From Mesorhizobium sp. (GTDB lineage Bacteria; Pseudomonadota; Alphaproteobacteria; Rhizobiales; Rhizobiaceae), in assembly GCF_016793485.1 (NCBI RefSeq), contig NZ_JAEULZ010000001.1, positions 434,001-498,000 of the forward strand: 64,000 nucleotides of DNA, given 5' to 3'. Under the pieces are notes generated by a model. That model worked only from the letters and a program-made list of their open reading frames with translations. It was not told the origin of the DNA and did not search any database. Positions 54,601 to 63,323 of this stretch are shown here, piece after piece (the first letter of the stretch is position 1; each line of letters starts with the position of its first letter). Position numbers and translations under genes: made by a program.

Positions 54601-55398
54601 CTACTTCACCCAGTCGGAAAGCTTGGCCTTCCGCACATCCCTGAGCAGCTTGACAAAGCCATCTGCCTGATGCTCGGCTGTCAGCCGGCCCTTTTCGGCG
54701 GTTGCCTTGGCCGCTTCGCCGACAACGCCATTCGGATTGAGGTCGGAAGCCATCCAGGCGAAGGCGTGCGTTCCCGTCGGCTTCAGCAACTCGAACTCCT
54801 TCTCCGCCCGCTGTACGCTAGAGGCAAAGTTTTCGGCTTTCGTCATGTCCACGAGGTCGGGACGGAAATGCAGCATGACCGATGTCTCGTAATCTCCGCC
54901 ATGGATGCCATAAAGATCCTCGATGTCGCTGTAGAGGCCTTCGGGTCGGCCGAAACGCGACCAGCTCGACTTCACCGCCAGCATGCCGAACTGGACGCGC
55001 AGTTCGCGCGCGACGATCCCCATAATTTCCTCGTTGCCGCCATGGGAATTGATGAAGACGAATTTTTTGACGCCGGCGCGCGCGACCGAGGCTCCAAGCT
55101 CCGTCCAGGCCTTGATGAGCGTCGTGGCCGGCAGCGTCAGCGTGCCCGGTGCATGAAGATGTTCGTTGGATTTTCCTACCGACTGGACCGGCAGGATGCG
55201 GACGTCGAGATCATCAGGCAGGCGTGCGATCAGCGTGTCCAGCATGCCGTGCATGATGGTCGTGTCGGTCGATACGGGCAGATGAGGGCCATGCTGTTCG
55301 ATGGCAGCCACCGGCAGCACGGCAATCGTCTTCTCCGGATCGATCGCCGCATAGGCGGTCGTCGGAAAATCCCCCCACCAGACTTTTTTCGGAGCCAC
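54601..55398 (-). CDS. Creatininase-family amidohydrolase
   Basis: The 265-aa protein has the metal-site motifs PVAAIEQHGPHLPVSTDT (about 29-46: Glu, His, Asp), FINSHGGNEE (about 114-123) and IHGGDYETS (about 164-172, His/Glu). Family members open cyclic amides or formamides (creatinine, FAPy-type intermediates, mycofactocin precursor); the substrate is not determined by these motifs. It lies 63 bases downstream of ridA on the same strand and beside a nitrogen-compound catabolic operon, which suggests hydrolysis of an N-heterocycle product. Confidence 0.85.
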   Translation of the reverse strand: MAPKKVWWGDFPTTAYAAIDPEKTIAVLPVAAIEQHGPHLPVSTDTTIMHGMLDTLIARLPDDLDVRILPVQSVGKSNEHLHAPGTLTLPATTLIKAWTELGASVARAGVKKFVFINSHGGNEEIMGIVARELRVQFGMLAVKSSWSRFGRPEGLYSDIEDLYGIHGGDYETSVMLHFRPDLVDMTKAENFASSVQRAEKEFELLKPTGTHAFAWMASDLNPNGVVGEAAKATAEKGRLTAEHQADGFVKLLRDVRKAKLSDWVK

Positions 55399-55461
55399 GG
55401 GAACCTCGTCCTTTGATCGCCGGGGTTTTAGTGCGGCGGACGACTGACCGCAACTGGCGGT

Positions 55462-55845
55462 TCAACCCGCCGCAATCACCTCGATCTCGACTTTGAATTC
55501 CGGCCGCGTGAACCCCGACACGATCATCAGCGTCGAGGCAGGCGGCGGGTCGGCGACAAGCCGGTCGCGCACCTCCATGTAAGGTTTCATGTAAGCGCGG
55601 TCAGTTACGTAGGCGTTGATCCGCACGATGTCTTTCAACCCAAGTCCCGCTTCGGCAAGGATCGCGGCAATGTTGGCGAAGCACAGTTCGGCCTGCGCCC
55701 CGGCATCTTCCGGGATCGCGTCGTCCGGTCCGATGCCCAGTTGCCCGGAACACAGGACAAGCCTTTTGCCGGCGGGCACTTCCACGCCGTGACTGTATCT
55801 CGCGAATGGCGGTCTTATCGATTTCGGGGTGAGGGCATTGGACAT
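55462..55845 (-). CDS. RidA/YjgF/Rid-family protein
   Basis: About 127 aa. It carries VLCSGQLGIGPDDAIPED, AELCFANIAAILAEAGLGLKDIVR and INAYVTDRAYMKPYMEVRD, then IEVIAAG at the C-terminus, a standard Rid fold. The arginine usual in archetypal RidA deaminases is not evident in the LMIVSGFTRPEFKVEIE segment, so it may be a Rid-subfamily protein acting on a pathway-specific enamine or aminoacrylate. The ATG at 55845 has GGAGA six bases upstream; a 20-residue longer reading lacks support. Divergent from the sigma-54 operon. Confidence 0.82.
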   Translation of the reverse strand: MSNALTPKSIRPPFARYSHGVEVPAGKRLVLCSGQLGIGPDDAIPEDAGAQAELCFANIAAILAEAGLGLKDIVRINAYVTDRAYMKPYMEVRDRLVADPPPASTLMIVSGFTRPEFKVEIEVIAAG

Positions 55846-56005
55846 AGGTTTTCTCCGTTTCGCCGACAGTAGGGCTTCCAAGTGCGCGTCATCAACAGTC
55901 AGCATCTAATGCCAGCCACATGGACTTGAGCCTGAAAAATAGGCACGATGCTTCCCGGACTTGCCAAGGGCCGGCCCCGACTTACGACAGAACAGGGAAC
56001 AGCCG

Positions 56006-56022
56006 CTGGCACGCCTCTTGCT
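56006..56022 (+). promoter_or_regulatory. Sigma-54 (RpoN) promoter of the ABC transporter/catabolic operon
   Basis: CTGGCACGCCTCTTGCT matches the consensus YTGGCACG-N4-TTGCW, with exactly ten bases between the invariant GG (-24) and GC (-12). Transcription would start near 56033, about 40 bases before the ATG. RpoN promoters need an activator such as NtrC, so nitrogen limitation is the likely cue. No clear activator-binding pair was recognised upstream. Confidence 0.8.
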
Positions 56023-56074
56023 TGGAATATCAAGGTGCCGCGCCGTCGCGCGATGACAACTGAGGGTGACGTTC

Positions 56075-57076
56075 ATGAACAGGCTTCTCACGATCTCCAC
56101 GGCTGCTTTTGCCTTTGCTGCAACCAGCGCCACCGGCGCTTTCGCGGTTCCGGTGACCTTTGGCACCAACTGGTTGGCGCAGGCCGAGCACGGCGGTTAT
56201 TATCAGGCCGTCGTCGATGGTACCTATGCCGCCTGCGGCCTCGAAGTGACGATCCAGCAAGGCGGTCCGCAGGTCGCCGGGCGTCCGCTGCTTCTCGCGG
56301 GCAAGATCGATTTCTACATGGGCGGCAACATGCAGCAGGCGTTTGACGCCGTCGCCCAGAACATTCCGTTGCGCGTCGTCGCCGCCTCCTTCCAGAAGGA
56401 GCCGCAGGTGGTCATGTCGCATCCGGGCGAAGGGCTCGATACATGGGAGGATCTGCCCAAGGCCGACCAGTACATCATTGGTGACGAGGGCGCCCAGAGC
56501 TTCCTGCTCTGGATGGCCGAGGAGTACGGCTTCGACCTGTCGAAGCGCGTTCCCTACACCTTCAATCCCGCGCCCTTCATCGCCAACAAGAAGTCGATCC
56601 AGCAGGGATATGTGACGTCCGAGCCTTTCGCGGTCGAGAAGGAAGGCGGCTTCGTGCCGAACCAGTTCCTGCTCGCCGACTATGGCTACGACACCTACTC
56701 GACCACGATCGAAACCATGCAGGAGACGATCGACAAGCGTCCCGAGGTGGTCCAGTGCTTCGTCGATGGCTCGGCAAAAGGCTGGTACAACTACCTCTAC
56801 GGCGACAACAAGGCCGCCAACGAAGCCATCAAGAAGGACAATCCCGACATTACGGATGAGCAGATCGCGTTTTCGATCGCGCAGATGAAGAAGTTCGGCA
56901 TCGTCGATTCAGGCGACGCCGAAAAGCTGGGCATCGGCGCGATGACCGACGAGCGCAACCAGAGCTTCTACGACAAGATGGTCAAGGCCAAGGTCATGCC
57001 GGCGGGCATCGACATCAAGAAGTCCTACACGCTCGACTTCGTGAACAAGGGTGTCGGTCTCGACCTGAAGCCGTAA
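56075..57076 (+). CDS. ABC transporter substrate-binding protein (NMT1/THI5-like)
   Basis: The 333-aa periplasmic protein starts MNRLLTISTAAFAFAATSAT with a Sec signal peptide cleaved near AFA. It then shows the SsuA/ThiY pattern GTNWLAQAEHGGYYQAVVDG (about 28-47), LLAGKIDFYMGGNMQQAF and IGDEGAQSFLLWMAEEYGFD. Such proteins bind small heterocyclic or sulfonate ligands (thiamine precursors, riboflavin, taurine). The amidohydrolase and oxidase genes downstream suggest a nitrogen heterocycle, but the ligand is unknown. The ATG at 56075 follows GAGGG at eight bases, within reach of the sigma-54 start site. Confidence 0.9.
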   Translation: MNRLLTISTAAFAFAATSATGAFAVPVTFGTNWLAQAEHGGYYQAVVDGTYAACGLEVTIQQGGPQVAGRPLLLAGKIDFYMGGNMQQAFDAVAQNIPLRVVAASFQKEPQVVMSHPGEGLDTWEDLPKADQYIIGDEGAQSFLLWMAEEYGFDLSKRVPYTFNPAPFIANKKSIQQGYVTSEPFAVEKEGGFVPNQFLLADYGYDTYSTTIETMQETIDKRPEVVQCFVDGSAKGWYNYLYGDNKAANEAIKKDNPDITDEQIAFSIAQMKKFGIVDSGDAEKLGIGAMTDERNQSFYDKMVKAKVMPAGIDIKKSYTLDFVNKGVGLDLKP

Positions 57077-57096
57077 CGGCTTCGACCAAACAGCGC

Positions 57097-57921
57097 ATGT
57101 TGCAGGAAGGGCCTGCCACGGCTGGTGAAGCACAGGGCAGGGGCCGTTCGCCCCTGCTCATGCTGCGTGACGTGGGGAAGAGCTTTTCCAACGGCGTCGT
57201 CGCGCTGCGAAATGTCGACCTCGCCATTCGCGAGGGCGACTTCCTAAGCCTTCTCGGCCCCTCCGGCTGCGGCAAGTCGACGGCTTTGCGGATCATCGCC
57301 GGGCTTTCCACCCCCACGACCGGCTTGCTGGACTGGCGCGGCGACGCGCGGGGGCGCTCGGACATCGGCTTTGTCTTCCAGGAACCGACATTGCTGCCGT
57401 GGGCGTCCGTCTTCGACAATGTCTGGCTACCGCTCAGGCTGCGCGGCGTCTCTCGCGAAAAGGCCGCGCCCGCAATCCGCGAGATGATCGAGCGGGTCCA
57501 CCTGACCGGCTTCGAGAAGGCCATGCCGCGCGAGCTTTCCGGCGGCATGAAGATGCGTGTGTCGATCGCTCGCGGCCTCGTCACCAAGCCCCGGCTTCTG
57601 CTGATGGACGAGCCCTTTGCGGCGCTGGACGAGATCACCCGCTTTCGGCTCAACAACGACCTGCTCGAACTCTGGCAGGAGCAGCGCTTTACGGTCGTCT
57701 TCGTGACGCACAGCGTGTTCGAGAGCGTCTTCCTCTCCAACCGCATTGTCGTCATGGCTGCCCGTCCGGGTCGTGTCTTTCGCGAAATCGCCGTCGATGC
57801 GCCGTATCCGCGCGACGAGGCGTTCCGCACGTCGACCGGCTACGCCGCACTCTGCCGCGAGGCTTCCGGCGTCCTCGGCGAAGCCATTACCCTTGGCGGA
57901 GGCGTCCATGACGACCACTGA
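57097..57921 (+). CDS. ABC transporter ATP-binding protein (NitT/TauT type)
   Basis: The 274-aa ATPase: Walker A GPSGCGKST (about 57-65), Q-loop FVFQEPTLLPWASV, signature ELSGGMKMRVSIARGLV (about 146-162), Walker B LLLMDEPFAALDE (about 167-179) and switch His in VTHSVFESVFL. It drives the permease encoded next. The first 20 residues are a flexible tail; a later ATG (LLMLRDV) is possible. It overlaps the permease start by 14 bases. Confidence 0.93.
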   Translation: MLQEGPATAGEAQGRGRSPLLMLRDVGKSFSNGVVALRNVDLAIREGDFLSLLGPSGCGKSTALRIIAGLSTPTTGLLDWRGDARGRSDIGFVFQEPTLLPWASVFDNVWLPLRLRGVSREKAAPAIREMIERVHLTGFEKAMPRELSGGMKMRVSIARGLVTKPRLLLMDEPFAALDEITRFRLNNDLLELWQEQRFTVVFVTHSVFESVFLSNRIVVMAARPGRVFREIAVDAPYPRDEAFRTSTGYAALCREASGVLGEAITLGGGVHDDH

Positions 57922-58759
57922 TCCGCAGGCTTTGCCGCTCGATCCGGAAGAGGCGCGGCGTGTCCGCGTGGCGAAACTGGAGCGCATCGGCCGGTGGGTG
58001 CTGCCGCTCGCCATCATGCTGCTCGCGATCTGGCTGTGGGACCGCATCTGCGTCTGGAACGAAATCCCGCGCTATATCCTGCCTCGGCCCGGCGAGGTGC
58101 TGGCGACGCTCTACACCGACGCCGGCCTGCTGTTCGGCTCGCTCCTGACGACGTTGCGGATCACGTTTCTCGGCCTGCTGCTCGCGGTCGTCGGCGGCGT
58201 CGGGCTTGCCGTGCTGTTCGCCCAGTCGAAATGGGTGGAGATGTCGTTCTTTCCCTTTGCCGTCATCCTGCAGGTTACGCCGATCGTGGCGATCTTTCCG
58301 CTCATCAACATCTATGTCGACAACCAGACCGCCAAGCTGCTGCTCTGCGCCTGGATCGTCGCCTTCTTCCCCATCCTGTCCAACACGACGCTCGGGCTGA
58401 ATTCGGTCGATCGCAACCTGCTGGACCTGTTCAAGCTGAATGGCGCAACGCGCTGGCAGGAGCTTTGGCACCTGCGCCTTCCGGGCGCGATGCCGTACTT
58501 TCTCGGCGGCCTTAAGATTGCTGGCGGTCTGGCGCTCATCGGCGCGGTCGTGGCCGAGTTCGTCGCCGGCTCGAGCGGCCAGTCGTCGGGTCTCGCTTCA
58601 CGGATCATCGAGGCCGGGTACCGGCTCAACGCGCCGCGCCTCTTCGCCGCGCTGATCCTGATTTCCTTCACCGGTATCGTGATCTTTCTCGTGATGTCGC
58701 TGATCTCGCATCTCGTCCTGCGCAACTGGCACGAGAGCGCCCTGAAGCAGGATCGATGA
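57908..58759 (+). CDS. ABC transporter permease (NitT/TauT type)
   Basis: This 283-aa membrane protein has six helices. It contains the ATPase-coupling loop NGATRWQELWHLRLPGAMPYFLGGLKIAGGLALIGAVVAEF (about 178-218) with the EAA-like G...LP core, and an N-terminal PRPGEVLATLYTDAGLLFGSLLTTLR. The ATG at 57908 lies inside the last codons of the ATPase gene. Downstream, a palindromic repeat separates it from the amidohydrolase. Confidence 0.92.
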   Translation: MTTTDPQALPLDPEEARRVRVAKLERIGRWVLPLAIMLLAIWLWDRICVWNEIPRYILPRPGEVLATLYTDAGLLFGSLLTTLRITFLGLLLAVVGGVGLAVLFAQSKWVEMSFFPFAVILQVTPIVAIFPLINIYVDNQTAKLLLCAWIVAFFPILSNTTLGLNSVDRNLLDLFKLNGATRWQELWHLRLPGAMPYFLGGLKIAGGLALIGAVVAEFVAGSSGQSSGLASRIIEAGYRLNAPRLFAALILISFTGIVIFLVMSLISHLVLRNWHESALKQDR

Positions 58760-58795
58760 TGATGGGGTTTGCGACGCAGGTCGGCGATCCTTCAC

Positions 58796-58951
58796 GCCCC
58801 CCTCTGTCCTGCCGGGCATCACCCCCCCACGGGGGGGGGTCCTCTGGGCGCGTACGTATCGCTGGCTGGCGGCGTTCAATTTTGGCCCGGGCGGGGGTGG
58901 CAGCCAATCGCCCCCCTTGGGGGGGAGATGTCCGGCAGGACAGAGGGGGGC
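58796..58951. repeat. Palindromic element between the permease and the amidohydrolase genes
   Basis: The outer arms, GCCCCCCTCTGTCCTGCCGG (58796-58815) and its reverse complement ending at 58951, match the cobN copy at 8771-8925 exactly. The inner part is more diverged (long G/C runs near 58821-58839 and 58911-58926). The right flank GCCATAGAGCGC is the reverse complement of the left flank of the cobN copy with one change. It could form a hairpin that lowers expression of downstream genes, or be neutral. Confidence 0.85.
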
Positions 58952-58988
58952 GCCATAGAGCGCGGGTTCGCCAATTGCGGGTTGCTTC

Positions 58989-60293
58989 ATGACCTCGCCA
59001 ATCCCCTCAGCCACTGCCTACACGCTTTCCCGTGTCCGCCTTCATGCCTCCCTGACCTCCGGCCTCGCTCTGCGGAGGGACAAAGACGGCTTTATGCTCA
59101 CAGACCTTGCGGTTGCGGACGGCCGCATCGTCTCAATAGCCGCGCATGATTCAACCAGACCAGCAGAAGTGGACCTCGCCGGCCGCATCGTCCTGCCCTG
59201 TTTCGTCGATTGTCACACCCATATCGACAAGGGGCATATCTGGCAGCGCAGCCCTAATCCGGACGGCTCGTTCATGGGAGCGCTGGCCGCAGCCGAGGCC
59301 GATCGCGTCGGGCGCTGGACTGCGGCCGATCTCGAACGTCGCATGGATTTCTCGCTCCGCTGCGCCTATGCGCACGGCACCAAGGCGCTACGCACCCACC
59401 TCGATAGCATCCCTCCGCAGGATGCCATTTCCTGGCCGGTCTTCGAGGCGATGCGTGAACGCTGGCGCGGCAGGATCGAGTTGCAGGCGGTCAGCTTGAT
59501 CGGGCTCGAAGCCGCGCGCGACCGGCAAGCCTTCTCAAATCTCGCCCGGCGAGTCGCGAGTTCTGGTGGCGTACTCGGCGCATTTCTCTATCCGATGCCC
59601 GACATCGAGGAACTGCTGGACTTTGTCTTTTCGCAGGCCATTGAGCATGGCCTGGACCTCGATTTTCATGCCGACGAAACGCAGGACCCTTCCGCGACCG
59701 GCCTGCGCAAGATCGCCGAGGCCGCGCTCTGGAACAATTTCGGAGGCAGGGTGCTCGTCGGCCATTGCTGTTCGCTGGCCCGCCAGCCGGAGCAGGATGT
59801 CCTTTCGACGCTGGACAAGGTCGCAAAGGCCGGGCTGTCGGTCGTCTCCCTGCCGCTCTGCAATCTCTATCTGCAGGATCGCCGCAGCGACGGCACGACG
59901 CCGCGCTGGCGCGGCGTTACCCTGTTGCACGAGATGAAGGCGCGCGGCATCCCCGTCGCGGTCGCCTCGGACAACACGCGCGATCCCTTCTATGCCTATG
60001 GCGACCTCGACATGCTGGAAGTCTATCGCGCGGCGACGCGCATCCTGCATCTCGACCATCCCGTCGCCGACTGGCCTAGGGCCGCTACCACAACCCCGGC
60101 CGACATCATGCGGCTGGAAGGGGCAGGGGTTCTCGCGGCGGGTGGTCCCGCTGACTTCATCATCTTCAAGGGACGAAGCTGGACGGAATTGCTTTCCCGA
60201 CCGGAATCGGATCGCATCGTCGTGCGCGATGGTCGCGCGATTGAACGCAGCTTGCCTGATTATTCCGAACTCGATGACCTGATGGGTGCGTGA
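58989..60293 (+). CDS. Cytosine-deaminase-like metal-dependent amidohydrolase
   Basis: The 434-aa TIM-barrel protein has PCFVDCHTHIDKGHIWQRSP (about 70-89; HxH plus the IDK typical of the CodA family), THLDSIPPQ, DLDFHADETQD (about 223-233), GHCCSLARQ (His) and VASDNTRDPF (about 318-327; Asp). It probably deaminates or hydrolyses an N-heterocycle brought in by the transporter. The exact substrate is unknown; creatinine or a pyrimidine are possibilities suggested by family and by the creatininase neighbour. It is 229 bases from the permease, with the palindromic repeat in between, and overlaps the oxidase start. Confidence 0.88.
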   Translation: MTSPIPSATAYTLSRVRLHASLTSGLALRRDKDGFMLTDLAVADGRIVSIAAHDSTRPAEVDLAGRIVLPCFVDCHTHIDKGHIWQRSPNPDGSFMGALAAAEADRVGRWTAADLERRMDFSLRCAYAHGTKALRTHLDSIPPQDAISWPVFEAMRERWRGRIELQAVSLIGLEAARDRQAFSNLARRVASSGGVLGAFLYPMPDIEELLDFVFSQAIEHGLDLDFHADETQDPSATGLRKIAEAALWNNFGGRVLVGHCCSLARQPEQDVLSTLDKVAKAGLSVVSLPLCNLYLQDRRSDGTTPRWRGVTLLHEMKARGIPVAVASDNTRDPFYAYGDLDMLEVYRAATRILHLDHPVADWPRAATTTPADIMRLEGAGVLAAGGPADFIIFKGRSWTELLSRPESDRIVVRDGRAIERSLPDYSELDDLMGA

Positions 60294-61696
60294 TGGACAT
60301 AACCGCGCTGAAAGCAGAGCTCGAAGGGCTGAAGATCGAGGACAATCCCAAGATCGTCCAGCAGAAGAGCCGCGATTTCTACTGGTATAGCCCCGTCTTG
60401 AAGCGCCAACTCGATCTTGTCACGGGCGATTTCGTCGTCTCGCCGCGAACGGAGGGCGAGGTAATCAGGGTCCTCGCTGCCTGCCACAAGCATGGCGTGC
60501 CGGTCACGCCGCGCGGCACTGGGACGGGCAACTACGGCCAGGCCATGCCGCTTTCCGGTGGCGTCGTGCTCAGCCTCGCCGAGATGAATGCCGTAACTTC
60601 CATCTCCATCAGCCGCGTAGTTGCCCATCCGGGCGCCATCATCGCCGACATCGACCGCGCCACCCGCGCGCATTCAGGGCAGGAACTTCGACTGCACCCT
60701 TCGACCTATGCCACGGCCTCCATCGGCGGGTTCATCGCCGGCGGTTCGGGCGGCGTCGGGTCGATCAATTTCGGCGGCCTGCGCGATTTCGGCAATGTGC
60801 TGCGGCTGCGCGTCGTCACCATGGAAGCCGAGCCGCGCATCCTCGACCTCACCGGCGAGGACATTCACAAGGTTACGCATGCCTACGGCACCAACGGCAT
60901 CATCACCGAAGTCGCGATGCCGTTGACCGCATCCTACGACTGGGTCGACGTCATCGTCGGCTTCGACAGCTTCATGGGCGCGGCACGCTACGGAAACGCG
61001 CTGGCCTGCCAGGACGGCATCCTCACCAAGCTCGTCGCTCCGATCGCAGCGCCGGTTCCGCAGCTCTATTTCAAACGCCACCAGAAATTCTTCCGCGACG
61101 GGCAGAGCATCTGCCTCGCCATGGTCGCGCCGCAGTCGCTCGATGCCTTCCTTGCGTTTACGCGGCGCGCCGGCGGCGAAGTCATCTATAACGAGGCAGC
61201 CGCTTCGGACGAGGAGAAGAAAGGCCTGCCGCCGGCCTATGAGCTTTCGTGGAACCACACCACGCTGCGCGCGCTCCGTATCGATCCGTCGATCACCTAT
61301 CTCCAGTCGCTCTACCCGTTCCCTGGCCATCTCGACCTGATCGAGAAGATCGACGGTTTGTTTCCGGGCGAGGTGTTCTCGCATCTCGAATTCGTGCGCT
61401 TCGACGGCAACATCACCTGCTTCGGCCTCAACCTCGTCCGCTTCACAACCGAGGAGCGGTTGGACGAGATCATCCGGATATTCGAGGACAATGGTTGTCC
61501 GATCTTCAACCCGCACCGCTACACGCTGGAGGAGGGCGGCATGAAGCAGACAGACGAGGTCCAACTCGCTTTCAAGCGCGAGGCTGATCCGCAGGGGTTG
61601 CTGAACCCGGGAAAGATGATCGCCTGGGAAGACCCCGCATACGACTATCGCTCGGGTAAAACCTTCCTCTTCAAGGGGCTCGAGCGCGTCTCATGA
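60293..61696 (+). CDS. FAD-binding oxidoreductase, GlcD/PCMH type
   Basis: The 467-aa protein has the PCMH FAD-binding domain (about 45-235) with VVSPRTEGEVIRVLAAC, PVTPRGTGTGNYGQAMPLSGG and HPSTYATASIGGFIAGGSGG, followed by a C-terminal domain ending QGLLNPGKMIAWEDP, as in glycolate oxidase GlcD. It oxidises a hydroxy acid or related metabolite, passing electrons onward. ATG at 60293 shares its A with the amidohydrolase stop (TGATG); GTG three bases earlier is an alternative. RidA, encoded divergently, could remove reactive enamines or imines made here (inference). Confidence 0.9.
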   Translation: MDITALKAELEGLKIEDNPKIVQQKSRDFYWYSPVLKRQLDLVTGDFVVSPRTEGEVIRVLAACHKHGVPVTPRGTGTGNYGQAMPLSGGVVLSLAEMNAVTSISISRVVAHPGAIIADIDRATRAHSGQELRLHPSTYATASIGGFIAGGSGGVGSINFGGLRDFGNVLRLRVVTMEAEPRILDLTGEDIHKVTHAYGTNGIITEVAMPLTASYDWVDVIVGFDSFMGAARYGNALACQDGILTKLVAPIAAPVPQLYFKRHQKFFRDGQSICLAMVAPQSLDAFLAFTRRAGGEVIYNEAAASDEEKKGLPPAYELSWNHTTLRALRIDPSITYLQSLYPFPGHLDLIEKIDGLFPGEVFSHLEFVRFDGNITCFGLNLVRFTTEERLDEIIRIFEDNGCPIFNPHRYTLEEGGMKQTDEVQLAFKREADPQGLLNPGKMIAWEDPAYDYRSGKTFLFKGLERVS

Positions 61697-61706
61697 TGGC
61701 AGAGGC

Positions 61707-62288
61707 ATGAAAATCCTGGTCCTCTACGCTCATCCGGTCGAGACCAGCTTCAACGCCGCGCTGCACCGGACCATCGTCGAGCGGCTGACCGCCGCAGGCC
61801 ACAGCGTCGACGACCTCGATCTCTATGCCGAGGATTTCGATCCCAGACTGACCCGCGCCGAGCGTCTCGCCTATCACGATCCGCGCGGACCACAGGAGGC
61901 GGCGTCGCCCTATGTCCAGCGCCTGCTCGCGGCCGAGGCGCTGGTGCTGTCCTATCCCACCTGGAACTATGGTTTCCCGGCGATCCTGAAGGGTTTCTTC
62001 GATCGCGTATTCCTGCCCGACGTGTCGTTTCGCATGATCAACGGCAAGGCAACGCCCAGCCTCCACAACATCCGCAAGGTGGCGGCCGTCACCACCTATG
62101 GCGGCAGCTGGTTTCGCGCTCTACTGATGGGCAATCCGCCGAAAAAGCTTGTCAGCCGCATGTTGCGCGCGACCGTGAAACCTGGCGCGCCGGTTTCATA
62201 TCTGGCACACTATTCGATGAACCTCTCGACGCCGGAATCGCGCGAGAGATTCATGGCGAAGGTCGCTGCCAGAATGGAGGCTTTCTGA
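61707..62288 (+). CDS. NAD(P)H dehydrogenase (quinone), flavodoxin-like, copy 1
   Basis: The 193-aa protein has ILVLYAHPVETSFNAALHRTI (about 3-23, flavin-phosphate loop), LVLSYPTWNYGFPAILKGFFDRVFLP (about 78-103) and VTTYGGSW. This is the NQO1/MdaB/YwrO-type flavoprotein family. It starts ten bases after the oxidase and is followed by a paralogue overlapping by one base. It may recycle quinone or serve as an electron partner of the FAD oxidase. Confidence 0.87.
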   Translation: MKILVLYAHPVETSFNAALHRTIVERLTAAGHSVDDLDLYAEDFDPRLTRAERLAYHDPRGPQEAASPYVQRLLAAEALVLSYPTWNYGFPAILKGFFDRVFLPDVSFRMINGKATPSLHNIRKVAAVTTYGGSWFRALLMGNPPKKLVSRMLRATVKPGAPVSYLAHYSMNLSTPESRERFMAKVAARMEAF

Positions 62289-62887
62289 TGCAGTCCGCGC
62301 CACTGAGGTGCCTCGTCGTCTATTGTCATCCGGTGCCGGAAAGTTTTTGCGCCGCTGTCCGCGATACAGCTTTAGCGGCACTCTCCGATCGTGGTTGGGA
62401 GGTCAGGCTGGTCGACCTCTATGCCGAAGGTTTCGATCCGATTCTGAGCCCCGAAGAGCGCCGCAATATGGACCGCGCGCCGACCGATCCCGCGCTGGCG
62501 CCACATATCGAGAACATCAGATGGGCGCAGGCGGTTCTCTTCGTCTACCCGACCTGGTGGTACGGGCTGCCCGCCGTGCTGAAGGGCTGGCTGGACCGCG
62601 TCTGGGCGACTGACGTTGCCTTCACCTTGCCGCCTGATGGCGGCCGCATCGTTTCGCTGGTGTCGCATATCCGCAAGATAGGCGTGATAACGACCTGCGG
62701 CGCGTCGCCGTGGATTTCCTTCCTGATGGGGCAGCCCGGTCGCAAGACTATACTTCGCGGCATGCGCGCGCTCTGTGCGCCGGCCGCGCGAACGCTCTAT
62801 GTCGCGCACTACAACATGGACAGTTCGACGGCAGAAAGCCGAGCAGCATTTCTCGGGAAAGTGAAAAGCAAGCTCACCAGGTTCTAG
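62288..62887 (+). CDS. NAD(P)H dehydrogenase (quinone), flavodoxin-like, copy 2
   Basis: The 199-aa paralogue of the preceding gene, with CLVVYCHPVPESFCAAVRDTA, VLFVYPTWWYGLPAVLKGWLDRVWA and ITTCGASPW in the same positions. The ATG overlaps the previous stop (TGATG). By eye the two are clearly homologous but not close to identical, so the duplication is old or they were recruited as a pair. They probably form a heterodimer or act on different quinones; neither is shown. Confidence 0.87.
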   Translation: MQSAPLRCLVVYCHPVPESFCAAVRDTALAALSDRGWEVRLVDLYAEGFDPILSPEERRNMDRAPTDPALAPHIENIRWAQAVLFVYPTWWYGLPAVLKGWLDRVWATDVAFTLPPDGGRIVSLVSHIRKIGVITTCGASPWISFLMGQPGRKTILRGMRALCAPAARTLYVAHYNMDSSTAESRAAFLGKVKSKLTRF

Positions 62888-62958
62888 ACCCCGCTGATCA
62901 GGTTTATGGCGACACGACCCAGCCAAATCGCTTACTATGCCAATCTCGATATCGGTTG

Positions 62959-63291
62959 ATGGGCGATCGAATGTTTTCTTCGGGCTTTTGGATTCTGATC
63001 GTCATCGAAGCCGTGACCGGTGCCCTGAGTGGCGCATTGCTTGGAAATCTCGTGCCCCCGCTCAGCCTGGGCGGCTTGAAAAACGCCGTACTCGGCGCAA
63101 TCGGCGGCGTTGGCCTGACCTGGCTGACGGCACAGACGCCCGCGCTGGAGTCGCTTGTGGAGGACGTGGCGCCGGATGGCTCGTACGTCCTCTCTCCGGA
63201 GTTGCTGCTCAGCGTTGGAGTTGCTGGGCTGATCGGGGGTGCGCTCCTGGTTACAATCATCGGCTTGTTGCGAAATCGCTTCGCGGCCTGA
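62959..63291 (+). CDS. Small membrane protein of unknown function
   Basis: About 110 aa. Two or three hydrophobic stretches (about 6-28, 38-56, 88-105) with repeated GALSGALLGN and GGLKNAVLGAIGGVGLTWL, and a soluble loop between. No family recognised, though the glycine-rich helices recall small transglycosylase-associated or GlsB-like proteins. ATG at 62959 or 62971 are both possible. It is 71 bases past the quinone reductase on the same strand and may be a separate unit. Confidence 0.6.
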   Translation: MGDRMFSSGFWILIVIEAVTGALSGALLGNLVPPLSLGGLKNAVLGAIGGVGLTWLTAQTPALESLVEDVAPDGSYVLSPELLLSVGVAGLIGGALLVTIIGLLRNRFAA

Positions 63292-63323
63292 GCCTATCCT
63301 GCAGACCCTCAGGGAGAAAATTC

